In this document: positions 12,595 through 21,006 of the stretch, piece after piece
Position numbering within the stretch: the stretch's first letter is position 1
Layout: every line of letters starts with the position of its first letter
IMG/VR virus record: IMGVR_UViG_3300047094_003366
Location: 1-34,459 of that record
Reading direction: 5' to 3' (one strand)
DNA length: 34,459 bases
Source of the DNA: a virus
Translations under genes and position numbers: made by a program
Notes under the pieces: model-generated
Databases searched by the model: none
What the model was told of the DNA's origin: nothing
What the model saw: only the letters and a program-made list of their open reading frames with translations

Positions 12595-13884
12595 ATGGAT
12601 CAGAACTGGCCGGCCCAGAGCAGTGAGTTCTGGCCGATAGAGAAGATCACGCCTTATGCGCGCAACTCCCGCACGCACTCGGATGAACAGGTTGCGCAGA
12701 TCGCTGCCTCAATCCGTGAATGGGGCTGGACCAATCCGATCCTCGTCGATGAAGATGGCGGGCTGATTGCTGGCCATGGACGTCTGCTTGCTGCGCGCAA
12801 GCTGGGGCTGACGCAGATACCGACCATGGTCGCCAAGGGCTGGAGCGAGGCCCAGAAAAAGGCCTACGTCATCGCCGACAACAAGCTGGCGTTGAACGCC
12901 GGCTGGGACCTTGAACTGCTGGCCGTCGAACTGGGCGATCTGCAGGGTTTCGATTTCGACCTGATGTTGACCGGTTTTTCGGACGACGAGCTATCCAAGC
13001 TGCTGACCGAAAAGACCGACGGCCTAACCGACCCTGACGCTGTTCCGGAAGCGCCGATCGACCCTGTCGCCAAGCCCGGTGATGTCTGGCTGCTTGGCAA
13101 GCACAGGCTGGTCTGCGGCGACAGCACCGATGCCGACACCGTCGCCAAGGCGCTGAACGGCGTTTCACCCCACCTGATGGTCACCGATCCTCCCTACGGC
13201 GTCGAGTATGATCCCGCCTGGCGCGAAAAGGCCGGCGTTGCCGCATCCGGAACCGCCAAAGGCAAGGTGCTGAACGATGACAAGGCCGACTGGCGCGAGG
13301 CCTGGGCACTGTTTCCGGGTGACGTCGCCTATGTCTGGCACGCCGGACTGTTTGCCGGTGTTGTCGGCGACAGCCTAGCTTCCTGCGATCTGTTGCTACG
13401 TTCCCAGATCATCTGGGACAAGGGCCAGCTAGTCCTTTCTCGGGGCGACTATCACTGGGAGCATGAGCCCTGCTGGTACGCCGTCAAAAAGGGCGCAAAG
13501 GGGCACTGGGCCGGCGACCGGAAGCAGACTACCATCTGGCACATTCCCAAGCCGAAGAAGAATGAGACCGGACATGGGACCCAGAAGCCAGTCGAGTGCA
13601 TGAAGCGCCCGATCGAGAACAATTCCTGCGCAGGCCAAGCGGTCTACGAGCCGTTTTCAGGGTCTGGCACTACCATCATCGCCGGCGAAATGACTGGCCG
13701 CTCGGTCCACGCGATTGAGCTCAACCCGGCCTACGTCGATGTGACTATTAAACGCTGGCAGGATTTTACCGGCAAGGCTGCAACCCTCGAAGGCGATGGC
13801 CGGACATTCGACGACATCGCTGGGATCTTCAGCAGCGATGTCCCCGCCAATACCGATCCCATCGTAGAGCCCAGCCACCCCTGA
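12595..13884 (+). CDS. ParB-like domain fused to N6-adenine/N4-cytosine DNA methyltransferase
   Basis: The predicted DNA-modifying enzyme has 429 residues. Residues 15-105 form a ParB/Srx-type domain with Ile-Ala-Gly60-His-Gly-Arg-Leu-Leu-Ala. A linker leads to a methyltransferase with motif IV Asp198-Pro-Pro-Tyr201, a long variable region, His-Gly-Thr-Gln-Lys-Pro-Val-Glu, and motif I Phe354-Ser-Gly-Ser-Gly-Thr-Thr360. Motif IV before motif I marks the beta class. AAGGA precedes the ATG. No restriction enzyme lies next to it, so it is likely an orphan methylase shielding phage DNA or marking sites for packaging or regulation. The fusion is common in alphaproteobacterial prophages just before terminase. 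Target sequence unknown. Its last 56 bases overlap a minus-strand gene. Confidence 0.92.
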   Translation: MDQNWPAQSSEFWPIEKITPYARNSRTHSDEQVAQIAASIREWGWTNPILVDEDGGLIAGHGRLLAARKLGLTQIPTMVAKGWSEAQKKAYVIADNKLALNAGWDLELLAVELGDLQGFDFDLMLTGFSDDELSKLLTEKTDGLTDPDAVPEAPIDPVAKPGDVWLLGKHRLVCGDSTDADTVAKALNGVSPHLMVTDPPYGVEYDPAWREKAGVAASGTAKGKVLNDDKADWREAWALFPGDVAYVWHAGLFAGVVGDSLASCDLLLRSQIIWDKGQLVLSRGDYHWEHEPCWYAVKKGAKGHWAGDRKQTTIWHIPKPKKNETGHGTQKPVECMKRPIENNSCAGQAVYEPFSGSGTTIIAGEMTGRSVHAIELNPAYVDVTIKRWQDFTGKAATLEGDGRTFDDIAGIFSSDVPANTDPIVEPSHP

Positions 13885-14245
13885 CCATCGCGCAAGAAAT
13901 ATCGCCAGATTTCGGCGACACGCACCAAGCAGCCGTCCGCGAACCACCGGCACCACCTTCAGATCGGCACTGCATTGCCGGACCGCTTACAAGAATATGC
14001 CCTTCACGTGACACGCCGACCGGGCGGCCGATCAGCCTTACCAGCGCATCTCGAGCTTCTTCCGCTGAGGCACGCGGACATGGTTGATTGGACCTGCAGC
14101 TACCGTCGCTTTCACGCGCAGCGATGCCGGACAGGCGGATACGCGGACCTTCGGCGCACCAGACCGGCCCATCACCGTCCCAGACGCGGGTCGGCGTGCA
14201 AGTAAACGTTGTGCCCTGCGGTGCAATCACTGCGGCAGCAGCCAT
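13829..14245 (-). CDS. Staphylococcal-nuclease-like protein
   Basis: From the first ATG (14245) this gives 138 residues. The SNase-like pattern is Thr-Pro-Thr-Arg-Val-Trp-Asp-Gly-Asp-Gly, Ile-Arg-Leu-Ser-Gly-Ile-Ala-Ala-Arg-Glu, and a final Cys-Ala-Met-Val-Arg-Gly-Gly-Trp-Ala-Leu-Arg-Trp-Asp-Arg-Tyr-Trp. Six or more cysteines suggest disulphides and export. An export signal would need the hydrophobic residues coded just upstream of the ATG (Ile-Phe-Glu-Phe-Leu-Ile). There an ATA codon at 14263 sits eight bases after GAGG, so the true start may be this rare codon, or the start may be mutated. The gene runs against its neighbours and overlaps the methyltransferase 3' end by 56 bases. Its role in the phage is not known. 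Confidence 0.75.
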   Translation of the reverse strand: MAAAAVIAPQGTTFTCTPTRVWDGDGPVWCAEGPRIRLSGIAARESDGSCRSNQPCPRASAEEARDALVRLIGRPVGVSREGHILVSGPAMQCRSEGGAGGSRTAAWCVSPKSGDISCAMVRGGWALRWDRYWRGHRC

Positions 14246-14331
14246 GATCAGAAATTCAAATATCGTCGTGTCCTCAAGTCTGGGAGTTTTGAAAGTGGTC
14301 AGGCGCGAGACATAGCGGAAGGCACCTTGCC

Positions 14332-14814
14332 ATGAAACCCGGAACAAAACCCAAGCCCACCCATCTCAAATTGGTCACCGGCAATCCCGGCAAACGGGCG
14401 CTGAACCGCAAAGAAGCCAAGGCCAAAGCTGCGATACCCGTGCCGCCAGTCCACCTCACTGCCGACGCGGTCGAGGAATGGAACCGGGTCGCAACGGATC
14501 TATACAATCTGGGCGTTCTCTCCGAGATCGATCGGGCGGCACTCGCGGCCTACGCGCAGGCCTATGCCCGCTGGGTCCAGGCCGAACGGGCAATCGCCAA
14601 GATGGCCGAGAAGGACCAGCTGACCGGCGGGCTTATGATCAAAACATCAAACGGCAACGCGATCCAGAACCCGCTGGTGGGCACCGCCAACAAGGCCGCG
14701 GCGGACATGATGCGTTACGCTGCAGAATTCGGGATGACGCCCAGTGCCAGGAGCAGGATCGCAGCAACACCGCCAGAAGAAGGCTCAGATCCCGCCGACC
14801 GGTTCTTCGCCTGA
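14332..14814 (+). CDS. terS: Terminase small subunit, P27 family
   Basis: This 160-residue packaging protein recognises phage DNA and brings the large subunit to it. The P27-family opening is plain: Lys-Pro-Thr-His-Leu-Lys-Leu-Val-Thr-Gly-Asn-Pro-Gly-Lys-Arg. Leu-Thr-Ala-Asp-Ala-Val-Glu-Glu-Trp-Asn-Arg-Val and Leu-Ser-Glu-Ile-Asp-Arg-Ala-Ala-Leu-Ala-Ala-Tyr-Ala follow, then Asn-Pro-Leu-Val-Gly-Thr-Ala-Asn-Lys-Ala and an end typical of the family (Asp-Arg-Phe-Phe-Ala). It overlaps the large-subunit gene by 71 bases. Confidence 0.93.
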   Translation: MKPGTKPKPTHLKLVTGNPGKRALNRKEAKAKAAIPVPPVHLTADAVEEWNRVATDLYNLGVLSEIDRAALAAYAQAYARWVQAERAIAKMAEKDQLTGGLMIKTSNGNAIQNPLVGTANKAAADMMRYAAEFGMTPSARSRIAATPPEEGSDPADRFFA

Positions 14815-16567
14815 TCGGACACTGGCCTATGCCAGGGCCGTCGTGTCAGGCGAGACTATCGCCGGGCCGCATGTTCGCAACTCTTGCCAAAGGCACATCG
14901 CGGACCTGAAGCGCAAGGATGGCATCTGGTTCGACCAGGCGGCCGCCAATCATGCCTTTGCCTTTTTCGAGGAGGTACTGAAGCTTTCCGAAGGCCAGTT
15001 CGAGGGCCAGCCTTTCCAGCTGGAACCAAGCCAGGCCTTCATTATCGGCTCGCTATTTGGCTGGAAGCGCAAGGATGGCAGGCGCCGGTTTCGCCGGGCT
15101 TACATCGAACAGGGCAAAGGCAACGGCAAGTCGCCGATTGCCGGCGGCATTGGCGTTTATGGGATGACAGCCTGCAAGGAGGCGGGCGCTCAGATCTATG
15201 CGGCTGCCGCCAAAAAGGAGCAGGCCAACATCCTGTTCCGTGACGCGGTAAAGATGGTGCGGCAATCCCCAGCGCTGGCCCGTCGGTTGGAGTTCTCCGG
15301 CGGTCCGGGCCGCGAGTTCAACATAGCGCATTTGCCGTCGGGCAGTTTCTTCCGCCCGGTGTCGCGCGATACGGGCAAGACAGGGTCAGGCCCTCGACCT
15401 TACTTTGTATTAGCGGACGAGGTCCACGAACTACCGGACCGCTCGATTATCGAAATGCTGGAGCGCGGTTTCAAGTTCCGCCGCGATCCGCTGCTGTTCA
15501 TGATTACCAATTCGGGATCAAACCGAAATTCAGTCGCATGGGAGGAACACGAACACGGGGTGCGGGTGGCAGCCGGTAATCCCGATGCGGTGCTGGACCC
15601 GACTTACCTCGGCCAAGTCATCGACGATACGACTTTCAGCTATGTCTGCGCGCTCGATGAGGACGACGATCCGCTGACTGATCCCAGTTGCTGGATCAAG
15701 GCTAACCCACTCTTGGGCGTTACGATCACCGAGCAGTATCTCTCCGAAGTTGTGGCCCAGGCTAAAGCCATCCCGGGCCAATTGAACGGGATCTTGCGGC
15801 TTCACTTTTGCATCTGGACCGATGCCGAAACCGCCTGGATGGCGCGTTCGACGCTGGAACCATTGCTGGCCGAGTTCGATCCTAAAGGGGGACAACCAGT
15901 CTGGCTTGGATTGGACCTCAGCCAGAACCGGGATTTGACTGCACTGGCCGGCGTCCAGCGCAATGGCGAAAAGGATGGCAAGCCGTGTTTTGATGCTTGG
16001 GTCGAGGTCTGGACGCCGGGCGATACGCTGTCGGCGCGGGTGCTGCGCGACAAGCAGCCCTATGACTTATGGGTCGCTGGCGGATTTCTGAATGCGCCCC
16101 AAGGCGAGAACATCAGCTTGCGGCAAGTGGCGCAGGCGCTGGCTGAACTGGAAAGTGATTATCGCGTCGAGACCGTGGCCTACGACCGTTACGCCTTCCG
16201 ACGGTTTGAAGAAGAAGTCAGCGAACTCGGGCTGTCGGTCAATTTCATCGAGCACCCGCAAGGCGGCACCAAGCGCGGTAAACCACAGGACGGGATGAGC
16301 GAAGGACTATGGATGCCAGGCTCACTGCGGCATCTAGAAGAACTGATCCTTGAAGGCCGGATCCGTCTCAAGCGCAATCCGGTGCTGATATCGGCAATGA
16401 TGTCAGCAGTCACTGAGACCGATCGCTGGGACAACAAGTGGCTTTCCAAGCAGCGGGCCATCAACAAGATCGACGCAGCTGTGGCGCTGTGTATGGCAGT
16501 GGGGGCAGCAATGGCAGGCGACACCACCGGCTCGATCGATGACTGGCTAAAGAGCCTGCACGCATGA
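14744..16567 (+). CDS. terL: Terminase large subunit
   Basis: The packaging motor and nuclease has 607 residues. The ATPase domain has the Walker A-like Glu122-Gln-Gly-Lys-Gly-Asn-Gly-Lys-Ser130 and Walker B Phe-Val-Leu-Ala-Asp225-Glu226. The nuclease domain begins at Gly-Leu-Asp391-Leu-Ser-Gln-Asn-Arg-Asp398-Leu-Thr-Ala, with a late Lys-Ile-Asp-Ala-Ala-Val-Ala motif. The best start is a GTG at 14744, inside the small-subunit gene, because no ATG lies before the conserved Leu-Ala-Tyr-Ala-Arg-Ala-Val-Val segment; the ribosome-binding site is weak. ATGA coupling links it to the portal gene. The class goes with HK97-like cos or headful packaging, which cannot be told apart here. Confidence 0.95.
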   Translation: MPGAGSQQHRQKKAQIPPTGSSPDRTLAYARAVVSGETIAGPHVRNSCQRHIADLKRKDGIWFDQAAANHAFAFFEEVLKLSEGQFEGQPFQLEPSQAFIIGSLFGWKRKDGRRRFRRAYIEQGKGNGKSPIAGGIGVYGMTACKEAGAQIYAAAAKKEQANILFRDAVKMVRQSPALARRLEFSGGPGREFNIAHLPSGSFFRPVSRDTGKTGSGPRPYFVLADEVHELPDRSIIEMLERGFKFRRDPLLFMITNSGSNRNSVAWEEHEHGVRVAAGNPDAVLDPTYLGQVIDDTTFSYVCALDEDDDPLTDPSCWIKANPLLGVTITEQYLSEVVAQAKAIPGQLNGILRLHFCIWTDAETAWMARSTLEPLLAEFDPKGGQPVWLGLDLSQNRDLTALAGVQRNGEKDGKPCFDAWVEVWTPGDTLSARVLRDKQPYDLWVAGGFLNAPQGENISLRQVAQALAELESDYRVETVAYDRYAFRRFEEEVSELGLSVNFIEHPQGGTKRGKPQDGMSEGLWMPGSLRHLEELILEGRIRLKRNPVLISAMMSAVTETDRWDNKWLSKQRAINKIDAAVALCMAVGAAMAGDTTGSIDDWLKSLHA

Positions 16568-17829
16568 ACCTATTTCAAAAGGCGCTCGGATACATCGCCC
16601 GCTCGATAGTGCTTACCGATCCGGGCCTTACCCAGGCAGTCGGTGGCCGCATGACTACTACTGGCGAAGTGGTATCCACCGCCTCGGTGTTGGGCCTCGC
16701 TTCAGCTTGGGCCTGCGTCAACCTGCTTGCCGGCACGATCGCTTCGCTACCGCTCATGGTCTACCGAACCCGGGGCGGCGCGAGGGTGGTTGCAACCGAT
16801 CATCCGCTGTACATGATTTTACATAACAGCCCGAACGCTGATCAGACCGCGGTCGACTTTTGGGAGTTCATCTGTGCTTGTATCGAACTTGGCGGTAACG
16901 CCTATGCCGAGATCATAAGGTCCAGCGATGGCCGAGTGATAGCGCTCAGTGTGCCCATCGCTCCGGAAATAATGACTGTTCGCCGCCTGCGTGACGGCAG
17001 TTTGCAGTATGAATGGTCTGACAACGGTATCCGTTTGGTCGCTGCCCAGGAAAATATGCTTCACATCCGCGGATTTGGCGGCAATCCGCTGGGCGGGCTC
17101 TCGACATTGTCGTTTGGCCGCCAAACCTTTGGGTTGGCCCAAGCCATTGAACGCGCCTCAGGCGATACGTTCCGAAACGGAGTCCGGCCTTCGGGCCTCC
17201 TGAAGACGGCAGACACGCTGACACTAGATCAGCGCAAACAAGCCGAGGAACTGCTGCAGGAGAAGTTTGCAGGCGCCATCAATGCCGGGCGGCCCATGCT
17301 GCTCGACCGAGGCATGGACTGGGTTCAGCTTTCGATTAGCCCGGAAGATGCGCAGATGTTGCAGAGCCGAGCCTTTTCGGTCGAGGAGGTCTGCCGGTTT
17401 TTTGGCGTGCCGCCGTTCATGGTTGGCCACACTGAGAAAACCACCAGCTGGGGTACAGGCCTTGAACAGCAGACATTGGGGTTCCAGAAGTTCACGCTTC
17501 GCCGGCGCCTCAAACGCATCGAGCAAGCGCTTGCTAAACAGCTTCTATCGCCCGCAGACCGTCAGGCCGGGATCGTTATCGAGTTTAACCTAGAAGGCTT
17601 GCTGCGCGGAGACAGCGGCGCACGTGCCTCCTTCTACCAGCAGATGCTGAGCAACGGCGTGATGACCATCAACGAGGTTCGTGCGCTTGAAAACCTTGCA
17701 CCCGTCGAAGGCGGCGAGGTGCCGCGGATGCAGATGCAAAATGTTCCCATCAACCAGGTCGGCCCTGGATTGGGGCAATCCCGCACGTCTGCTTCACTGT
17801 CTGTGACTGATATTGGAGTTACCCCATGA
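16564..17829 (+). CDS. Phage portal protein, HK97 family
   Basis: This 421-residue protein would form the ring at the head vertex through which DNA passes. HK97-type features include Ser-Ala-Trp-Ala-Cys-Val-Asn-Leu-Leu-Ala-Gly-Thr-Ile-Ala-Ser-Leu-Pro near residue 48 and Glu-Leu-Gly-Gly-Asn-Ala-Tyr-Ala-Glu-Ile. Later come the Gly-Val-Pro-Pro-Phe-Met-Val-Gly motif and a C-terminal Gly-Val-Met-Thr-Ile-Asn-Glu-Val-Arg-Ala. It starts at the ATGA overlap with terminase and ends in the same way at the protease gene. Confidence 0.95.
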   Translation: MNLFQKALGYIARSIVLTDPGLTQAVGGRMTTTGEVVSTASVLGLASAWACVNLLAGTIASLPLMVYRTRGGARVVATDHPLYMILHNSPNADQTAVDFWEFICACIELGGNAYAEIIRSSDGRVIALSVPIAPEIMTVRRLRDGSLQYEWSDNGIRLVAAQENMLHIRGFGGNPLGGLSTLSFGRQTFGLAQAIERASGDTFRNGVRPSGLLKTADTLTLDQRKQAEELLQEKFAGAINAGRPMLLDRGMDWVQLSISPEDAQMLQSRAFSVEEVCRFFGVPPFMVGHTEKTTSWGTGLEQQTLGFQKFTLRRRLKRIEQALAKQLLSPADRQAGIVIEFNLEGLLRGDSGARASFYQQMLSNGVMTINEVRALENLAPVEGGEVPRMQMQNVPINQVGPGLGQSRTSASLSVTDIGVTP

Positions 17830-18452
17830 ACCATCTGGATTTCACTTTAGATACTAAGGCCGTTACCGACGGCGGCCTCATTGAGGGCATCGCTGCAGGT
17901 TACGGCAATATTGATGCTGGCGGCGATGTGATTGTGCCAGGCGCCCTTAACCGATCGCTTAAAGGGCGCAAATCTGTGCCCATGCTGATGTTCCATGATC
18001 AAACCCGTCCTGCAGGGGTATGGACTGAATTTGTAGAGAGCCGCGAGGGACTGATCGTCAAAGGCCAGCTTTCGCTATCTTCCCAATCTGGCCAAGAGGC
18101 TCATGGGTTGGTCCGTGATGGCGCGATTGGCGGGCTATCAATTGGCTATAGGACTATCCGCGAGCAACTGGTGGGCAAGACCCGTCAACTGCTCGAACTT
18201 TCACTATATGAAGTGAGCCTGGTTACCATTCCAATGAACGAGCGGGCGCTCATAACCAGTGTAAAATCAATCCTCGATGATGGGCGCCTGCCAACGCTTC
18301 GTGAATTTGAGCATTTCCTGCGTGAGGCAGGGTTCTCGAAAAGTCAGGCCACCGCAATCGCGGGCAAAGGCCTGACGCCGCTGTTCCAGAGTGAGTCTGG
18401 CAGCACTACTTCCGACTTTCTGTCGGCCCTTATGGCGCAAATGCGCGCCTGA
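17826..18452 (+). CDS. HK97 family prohead protease
   Basis: This 208-residue S78-type serine protease would trim capsid subunits during head maturation. The catalytic pair is seen as Leu-Met-Phe-His57-Asp and Gly-Gly-Leu-Ser105-Ile-Gly-Tyr. The Leu-Leu-Glu-Leu-Ser-Leu-Tyr-Glu-Val-Ser-Leu-Val segment near residue 125 is a family signature. A C-terminal tail after about residue 155 is variable and may act in scaffolding or be removed. The gene lies between portal and capsid, as usual, and is coupled to the portal gene by ATGA. Confidence 0.95.
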   Translation: MNHLDFTLDTKAVTDGGLIEGIAAGYGNIDAGGDVIVPGALNRSLKGRKSVPMLMFHDQTRPAGVWTEFVESREGLIVKGQLSLSSQSGQEAHGLVRDGAIGGLSIGYRTIREQLVGKTRQLLELSLYEVSLVTIPMNERALITSVKSILDDGRLPTLREFEHFLREAGFSKSQATAIAGKGLTPLFQSESGSTTSDFLSALMAQMRA

Positions 18453-18480
18453 ATATTAGCCTGCAAATAAGGACTATTAC

Positions 18481-19812
18481 ATGAGCGATCAAAAAACCGC
18501 CGAGCAGCTTGCCGGCGAAGTCAAAGGCGTGCTCGATGCCCGCTACAGTGAAGTGCAAGCCAGCCTTGATACCAAGCAGGCAGAATTGCGGTCCATGCTG
18601 GAAACAAGACACGACGAGATCAAATCTGACCTTGATAGCAAACATGACAAGGTAAAGGCCTTGGCCGAAGAAGCGCTGGGCAAAGCACAGCGCGGCGAAG
18701 ATTTATCCGTGGCTACAAAGCAGCTGGCCGATGAAGCACTGACCGCGCTTAACAATGCCAAAGCCCGCCTTGACGAGGTTGAGCAAAAGCTTGCCCGCAG
18801 GGTAGCCGAAGATACGGCCCCTCAATTCAAGACCATCGGCGAACAAGTTGTAGCAGATGACGCGATTAAGGCATTTTTGGGCAATAGCACAGTGCGGGGC
18901 CGCGCCAGTGTAGAGGTAAAGGCTATTATCTCGGCGCTTACCACGGACGCTAATGGCTCGGCGGGCGACCTTATCGTGGCCGACCGTCTGCCTGGCATTG
19001 TGATACCAGGCCAGCGTCGTCTGACCGTGCGCGACCTGCTGACGCCAGGGCGGACTGCTAGCAATTCAGTGCAGTATGTTAAGGAGACCGGCTATGCCAA
19101 TGCGGCAGCTTCGCTTTCGGAGACCGCAGGTACAACCAAACCGCAGTCAGACATCAAGTTTGATGTACTGACCAGTAACGTCACGACGATCGCGCACTGG
19201 GTTTTGGCGACACGCCAGATCCTTGACGACGTGCCGATGCTTCAATCCTACATCGACGGACGGCTTCGTTACGGATTGGCGCTTGTTGAAGAAAACCAGC
19301 TGCTAAACGGCAGCGGAACAGGCACGGACCTTGCCGGCATTTACACGCAGGCAACAGCCTTTACGCCGCCGATTACGATCCCTGCAACGGTGACCCGGAT
19401 TGATGTGCTGCGGCTTGCTATGTTGCAGACAGCGCTCTCAGAACTGATGTCAACTGGCGTGGTGCTCCATCCTGCAGATTGGGCAGCCATCGAACTGCTT
19501 AAAGATAGCCAGGGCAGGTTTATTGTTGGCAACCCGCAAGGCACTCTTACGCCAACGCTTTGGGGGCAGCCGGTAGTCTCCACGCAGTCGATGGCAACTG
19601 GCAAGTTCTTGACAGGTGCGTTTCAACTGGGTGCCCAGATTTTCGATCGCATGGATGCAGTGGTCGAGATTTCTACCGAAGATGACCAGAACTTCCGCAA
19701 AAACTTGGTGACAGTGCTGGCAGAAGAACGCCTTGCGCTTGCGGTCTACCGGCCCGAAGCCTTTGTGAAGGGTGACTTTGCGGCCGCAGCGACGGCAGCC
19801 ACCAAGATTTGA
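18481..19812 (+). CDS. Major capsid protein, HK97 fold
   Basis: This 443-residue subunit has AAGGA before the ATG. Residues 1-115 are a charged coiled coil with repeated Lys/Glu/Asp heptads, the delta domain that acts as an internal scaffold and is cut off by the protease. The remaining residues form the HK97 fold, with Asp-Leu-Ile-Val-Ala-Asp-Arg-Leu-Pro-Gly-Ile and Arg-Leu-Thr-Val-Arg-Asp-Leu-Leu near 165-185. A conserved Glu-Glu-Asn-Gln-Leu-Leu-Asn-Gly-Ser-Gly-Thr-Gly E-loop-side motif and a final Val-Tyr-Arg-Pro-Glu-Ala-Phe-Val-Lys-Gly-Asp-Phe follow. A hairpin terminator comes directly after. Confidence 0.96.
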   Translation: MSDQKTAEQLAGEVKGVLDARYSEVQASLDTKQAELRSMLETRHDEIKSDLDSKHDKVKALAEEALGKAQRGEDLSVATKQLADEALTALNNAKARLDEVEQKLARRVAEDTAPQFKTIGEQVVADDAIKAFLGNSTVRGRASVEVKAIISALTTDANGSAGDLIVADRLPGIVIPGQRRLTVRDLLTPGRTASNSVQYVKETGYANAAASLSETAGTTKPQSDIKFDVLTSNVTTIAHWVLATRQILDDVPMLQSYIDGRLRYGLALVEENQLLNGSGTGTDLAGIYTQATAFTPPITIPATVTRIDVLRLAMLQTALSELMSTGVVLHPADWAAIELLKDSQGRFIVGNPQGTLTPTLWGQPVVSTQSMATGKFLTGAFQLGAQIFDRMDAVVEISTEDDQNFRKNLVTVLAEERLALAVYRPEAFVKGDFAAAATAATKI

Positions 19813-19819
19813 TAAAAGA

Positions 19820-19848
19820 GGGCTGGCTTTCGGGCCGGCCCTTCATTT
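19820..19848 (+). terminator. Terminator after the capsid gene
   Basis: GGGCTGGC (19820-19827) pairs with GCCGGCCC (19834-19841) with one G-T wobble around a TTTCGG loop, followed by TTCATTT. Only partial termination would be useful, since the connector and tail genes downstream have no visible promoter; this could give more capsid mRNA than tail mRNA. Confidence 0.75.
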
Positions 19849-19865
19849 TATAGGAGAACGCCGCC

Positions 19866-20126
19866 ATGCTTTTAAAGGCACGCGACACTATTCACGTAAG
19901 TAGCGTAAGTTCAGATAATATTATTACCGGCCAGACCTTCGAGATCGACGCATTGGCAGGAGCGAGCCTCATCAAGCGAGGTCTTGCCACTGAAGTCGGT
20001 GCGGCTGCGGTAAAGTCAGAGCCTGCCGCGCTATCCAAATCTGAAACTACGCCCAAGGCAAAGCAGCAAGAAACGCAGACCGCCTTGACCAAATCTGGAG
20101 CGAACATTCGCAACAAGGCTGGTTGA
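19866..20126 (+). CDS. Small hypothetical head-region protein
   Basis: This 86-residue protein has GGAG before the ATG. The first 45 residues form a small beta-rich unit (Ile-Thr-Gly-Gln-Thr-Phe-Glu-Ile-Asp-Ala-Leu-Ala-Gly-Ala-Ser-Leu-Ile-Lys-Arg-Gly-Leu-Ala). The rest is Lys/Ser/Thr/Ala-rich and probably disordered. Such short proteins between capsid and connector genes are common and mostly unassigned. Its stop overlaps the next ATG as TGATG. Confidence 0.7.
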   Translation: MLLKARDTIHVSSVSSDNIITGQTFEIDALAGASLIKRGLATEVGAAAVKSEPAALSKSETTPKAKQQETQTALTKSGANIRNKAG

Positions 20127-20668
20127 TGTCCGAGATACTCGTCATCGCTCCGCCACAGGACAGAGCAGTGACGCTTGAGGAAGCTCGGCAGCAACTGCGA
20201 CTTGATGCAAGGGACGAGGATCTGCTGCTGGGGGCCAAGCTCGATGCCGCCCAGGCGGAACTGGAGCTGCAAACCGGCCTCAAGTTGTGCGAACAGACCC
20301 TCGAATTGCAGCTTGAAGGCTGGGAAGACGAAGTCACTGTGCCGGTCCGGCCCTGCACAGTAGCTGAGATCCGCTTCACTGCGGCAAACGGCAACATGAC
20401 CGTCCTGCCGGAGAGTGATTATGTCGCTCGTCGGCGCAATGGGTTTACCCGCATCCGCCCGGCTTCGGCCACATCATGGCCAGAGCTTGGCACAGACGGT
20501 CTGATCCAGATCACCTTGTCAGCCGGATTTTCAGACACAGCCCCTGATCTCCAGATCGCCCGGACCGCGATCCTGGTCAAAGTTGCCTCTATGTTTGAAA
20601 ACCGTGAAGGCGCGCCCTGTCTCGCCTTCGAGAGCCTCTTGGGACAGCTCAAATGCCGCTGGATCTAG
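20126..20668 (+). CDS. Head-tail connector protein (gp6-like)
   Basis: This 180-residue adaptor would bind below the portal ring. The N-terminus has Val-Thr-Leu-Glu-Glu-Ala-Arg-Gln-Gln-Leu-Arg-Leu-Asp-Ala-Arg-Asp-Glu-Asp, followed by a helix leading to Leu-Glu-Leu-Gln-Thr-Gly. That is the DNA-packaging/gp6-like pattern. The C-terminal region has Ile-Gln-Ile-Thr-Leu-Ser-Ala-Gly-Phe-Ser and Ala-Ile-Leu-Val-Lys-Val-Ala-Ser-Met-Phe-Glu-Asn-Arg-Glu. I chose the ATG at 20126, in a TGATG overlap, over a TTG one codon earlier. Confidence 0.88.
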   Translation: MSEILVIAPPQDRAVTLEEARQQLRLDARDEDLLLGAKLDAAQAELELQTGLKLCEQTLELQLEGWEDEVTVPVRPCTVAEIRFTAANGNMTVLPESDYVARRRNGFTRIRPASATSWPELGTDGLIQITLSAGFSDTAPDLQIARTAILVKVASMFENREGAPCLAFESLLGQLKCRWI

Positions 20669-21006
20669 CCTCGAGCCTCGACACAAGGATCCGGATCGAG
20701 CGCAAGTTGGTCACACGGGACCCGCAATACGGAACCGAACAGGTCACTTGGGGACAGTTTGCTTATGTCTGGGCCGAGGTGAGGGACATTCTTCCATCTA
20801 AGGCTGAACGTTTAGCGGACAGTGTCCAGATTGCTCGCAGGCCTGCGCGTATCCGGATACGTTATTTGGCGGGGCTCGTTGCTGATATGCGCGTCATCTT
20901 CGACAATCGCATTCACCAGATTGTCTCTGGCCCGGCGACGCTTGGCCGGCGCGAGGCCATGGAAATCATGGTCGAAGAACACTCCAGTCAAGGAACCGCA
21001 CCATGA
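20653..21006 (+). CDS. Head-tail adaptor / head closure protein
   Basis: This 117-residue protein is of the SPP1 gp16-like group, which seals the head and joins it to the tail. Evidence is the opening Leu-Asp-Thr-Arg-Ile-Arg-Ile-Glu-Arg-Lys, then Trp-Ala-Glu-Val-Arg-Asp-Ile-Leu-Pro-Ser-Lys-Ala-Glu and Ala-Arg-Ile-Arg-Ile-Arg-Tyr. It overlaps the connector gene by 16 bases and is followed by an ATGA overlap. Confidence 0.86.
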   Translation: MPLDLASSLDTRIRIERKLVTRDPQYGTEQVTWGQFAYVWAEVRDILPSKAERLADSVQIARRPARIRIRYLAGLVADMRVIFDNRIHQIVSGPATLGRREAMEIMVEEHSSQGTAP

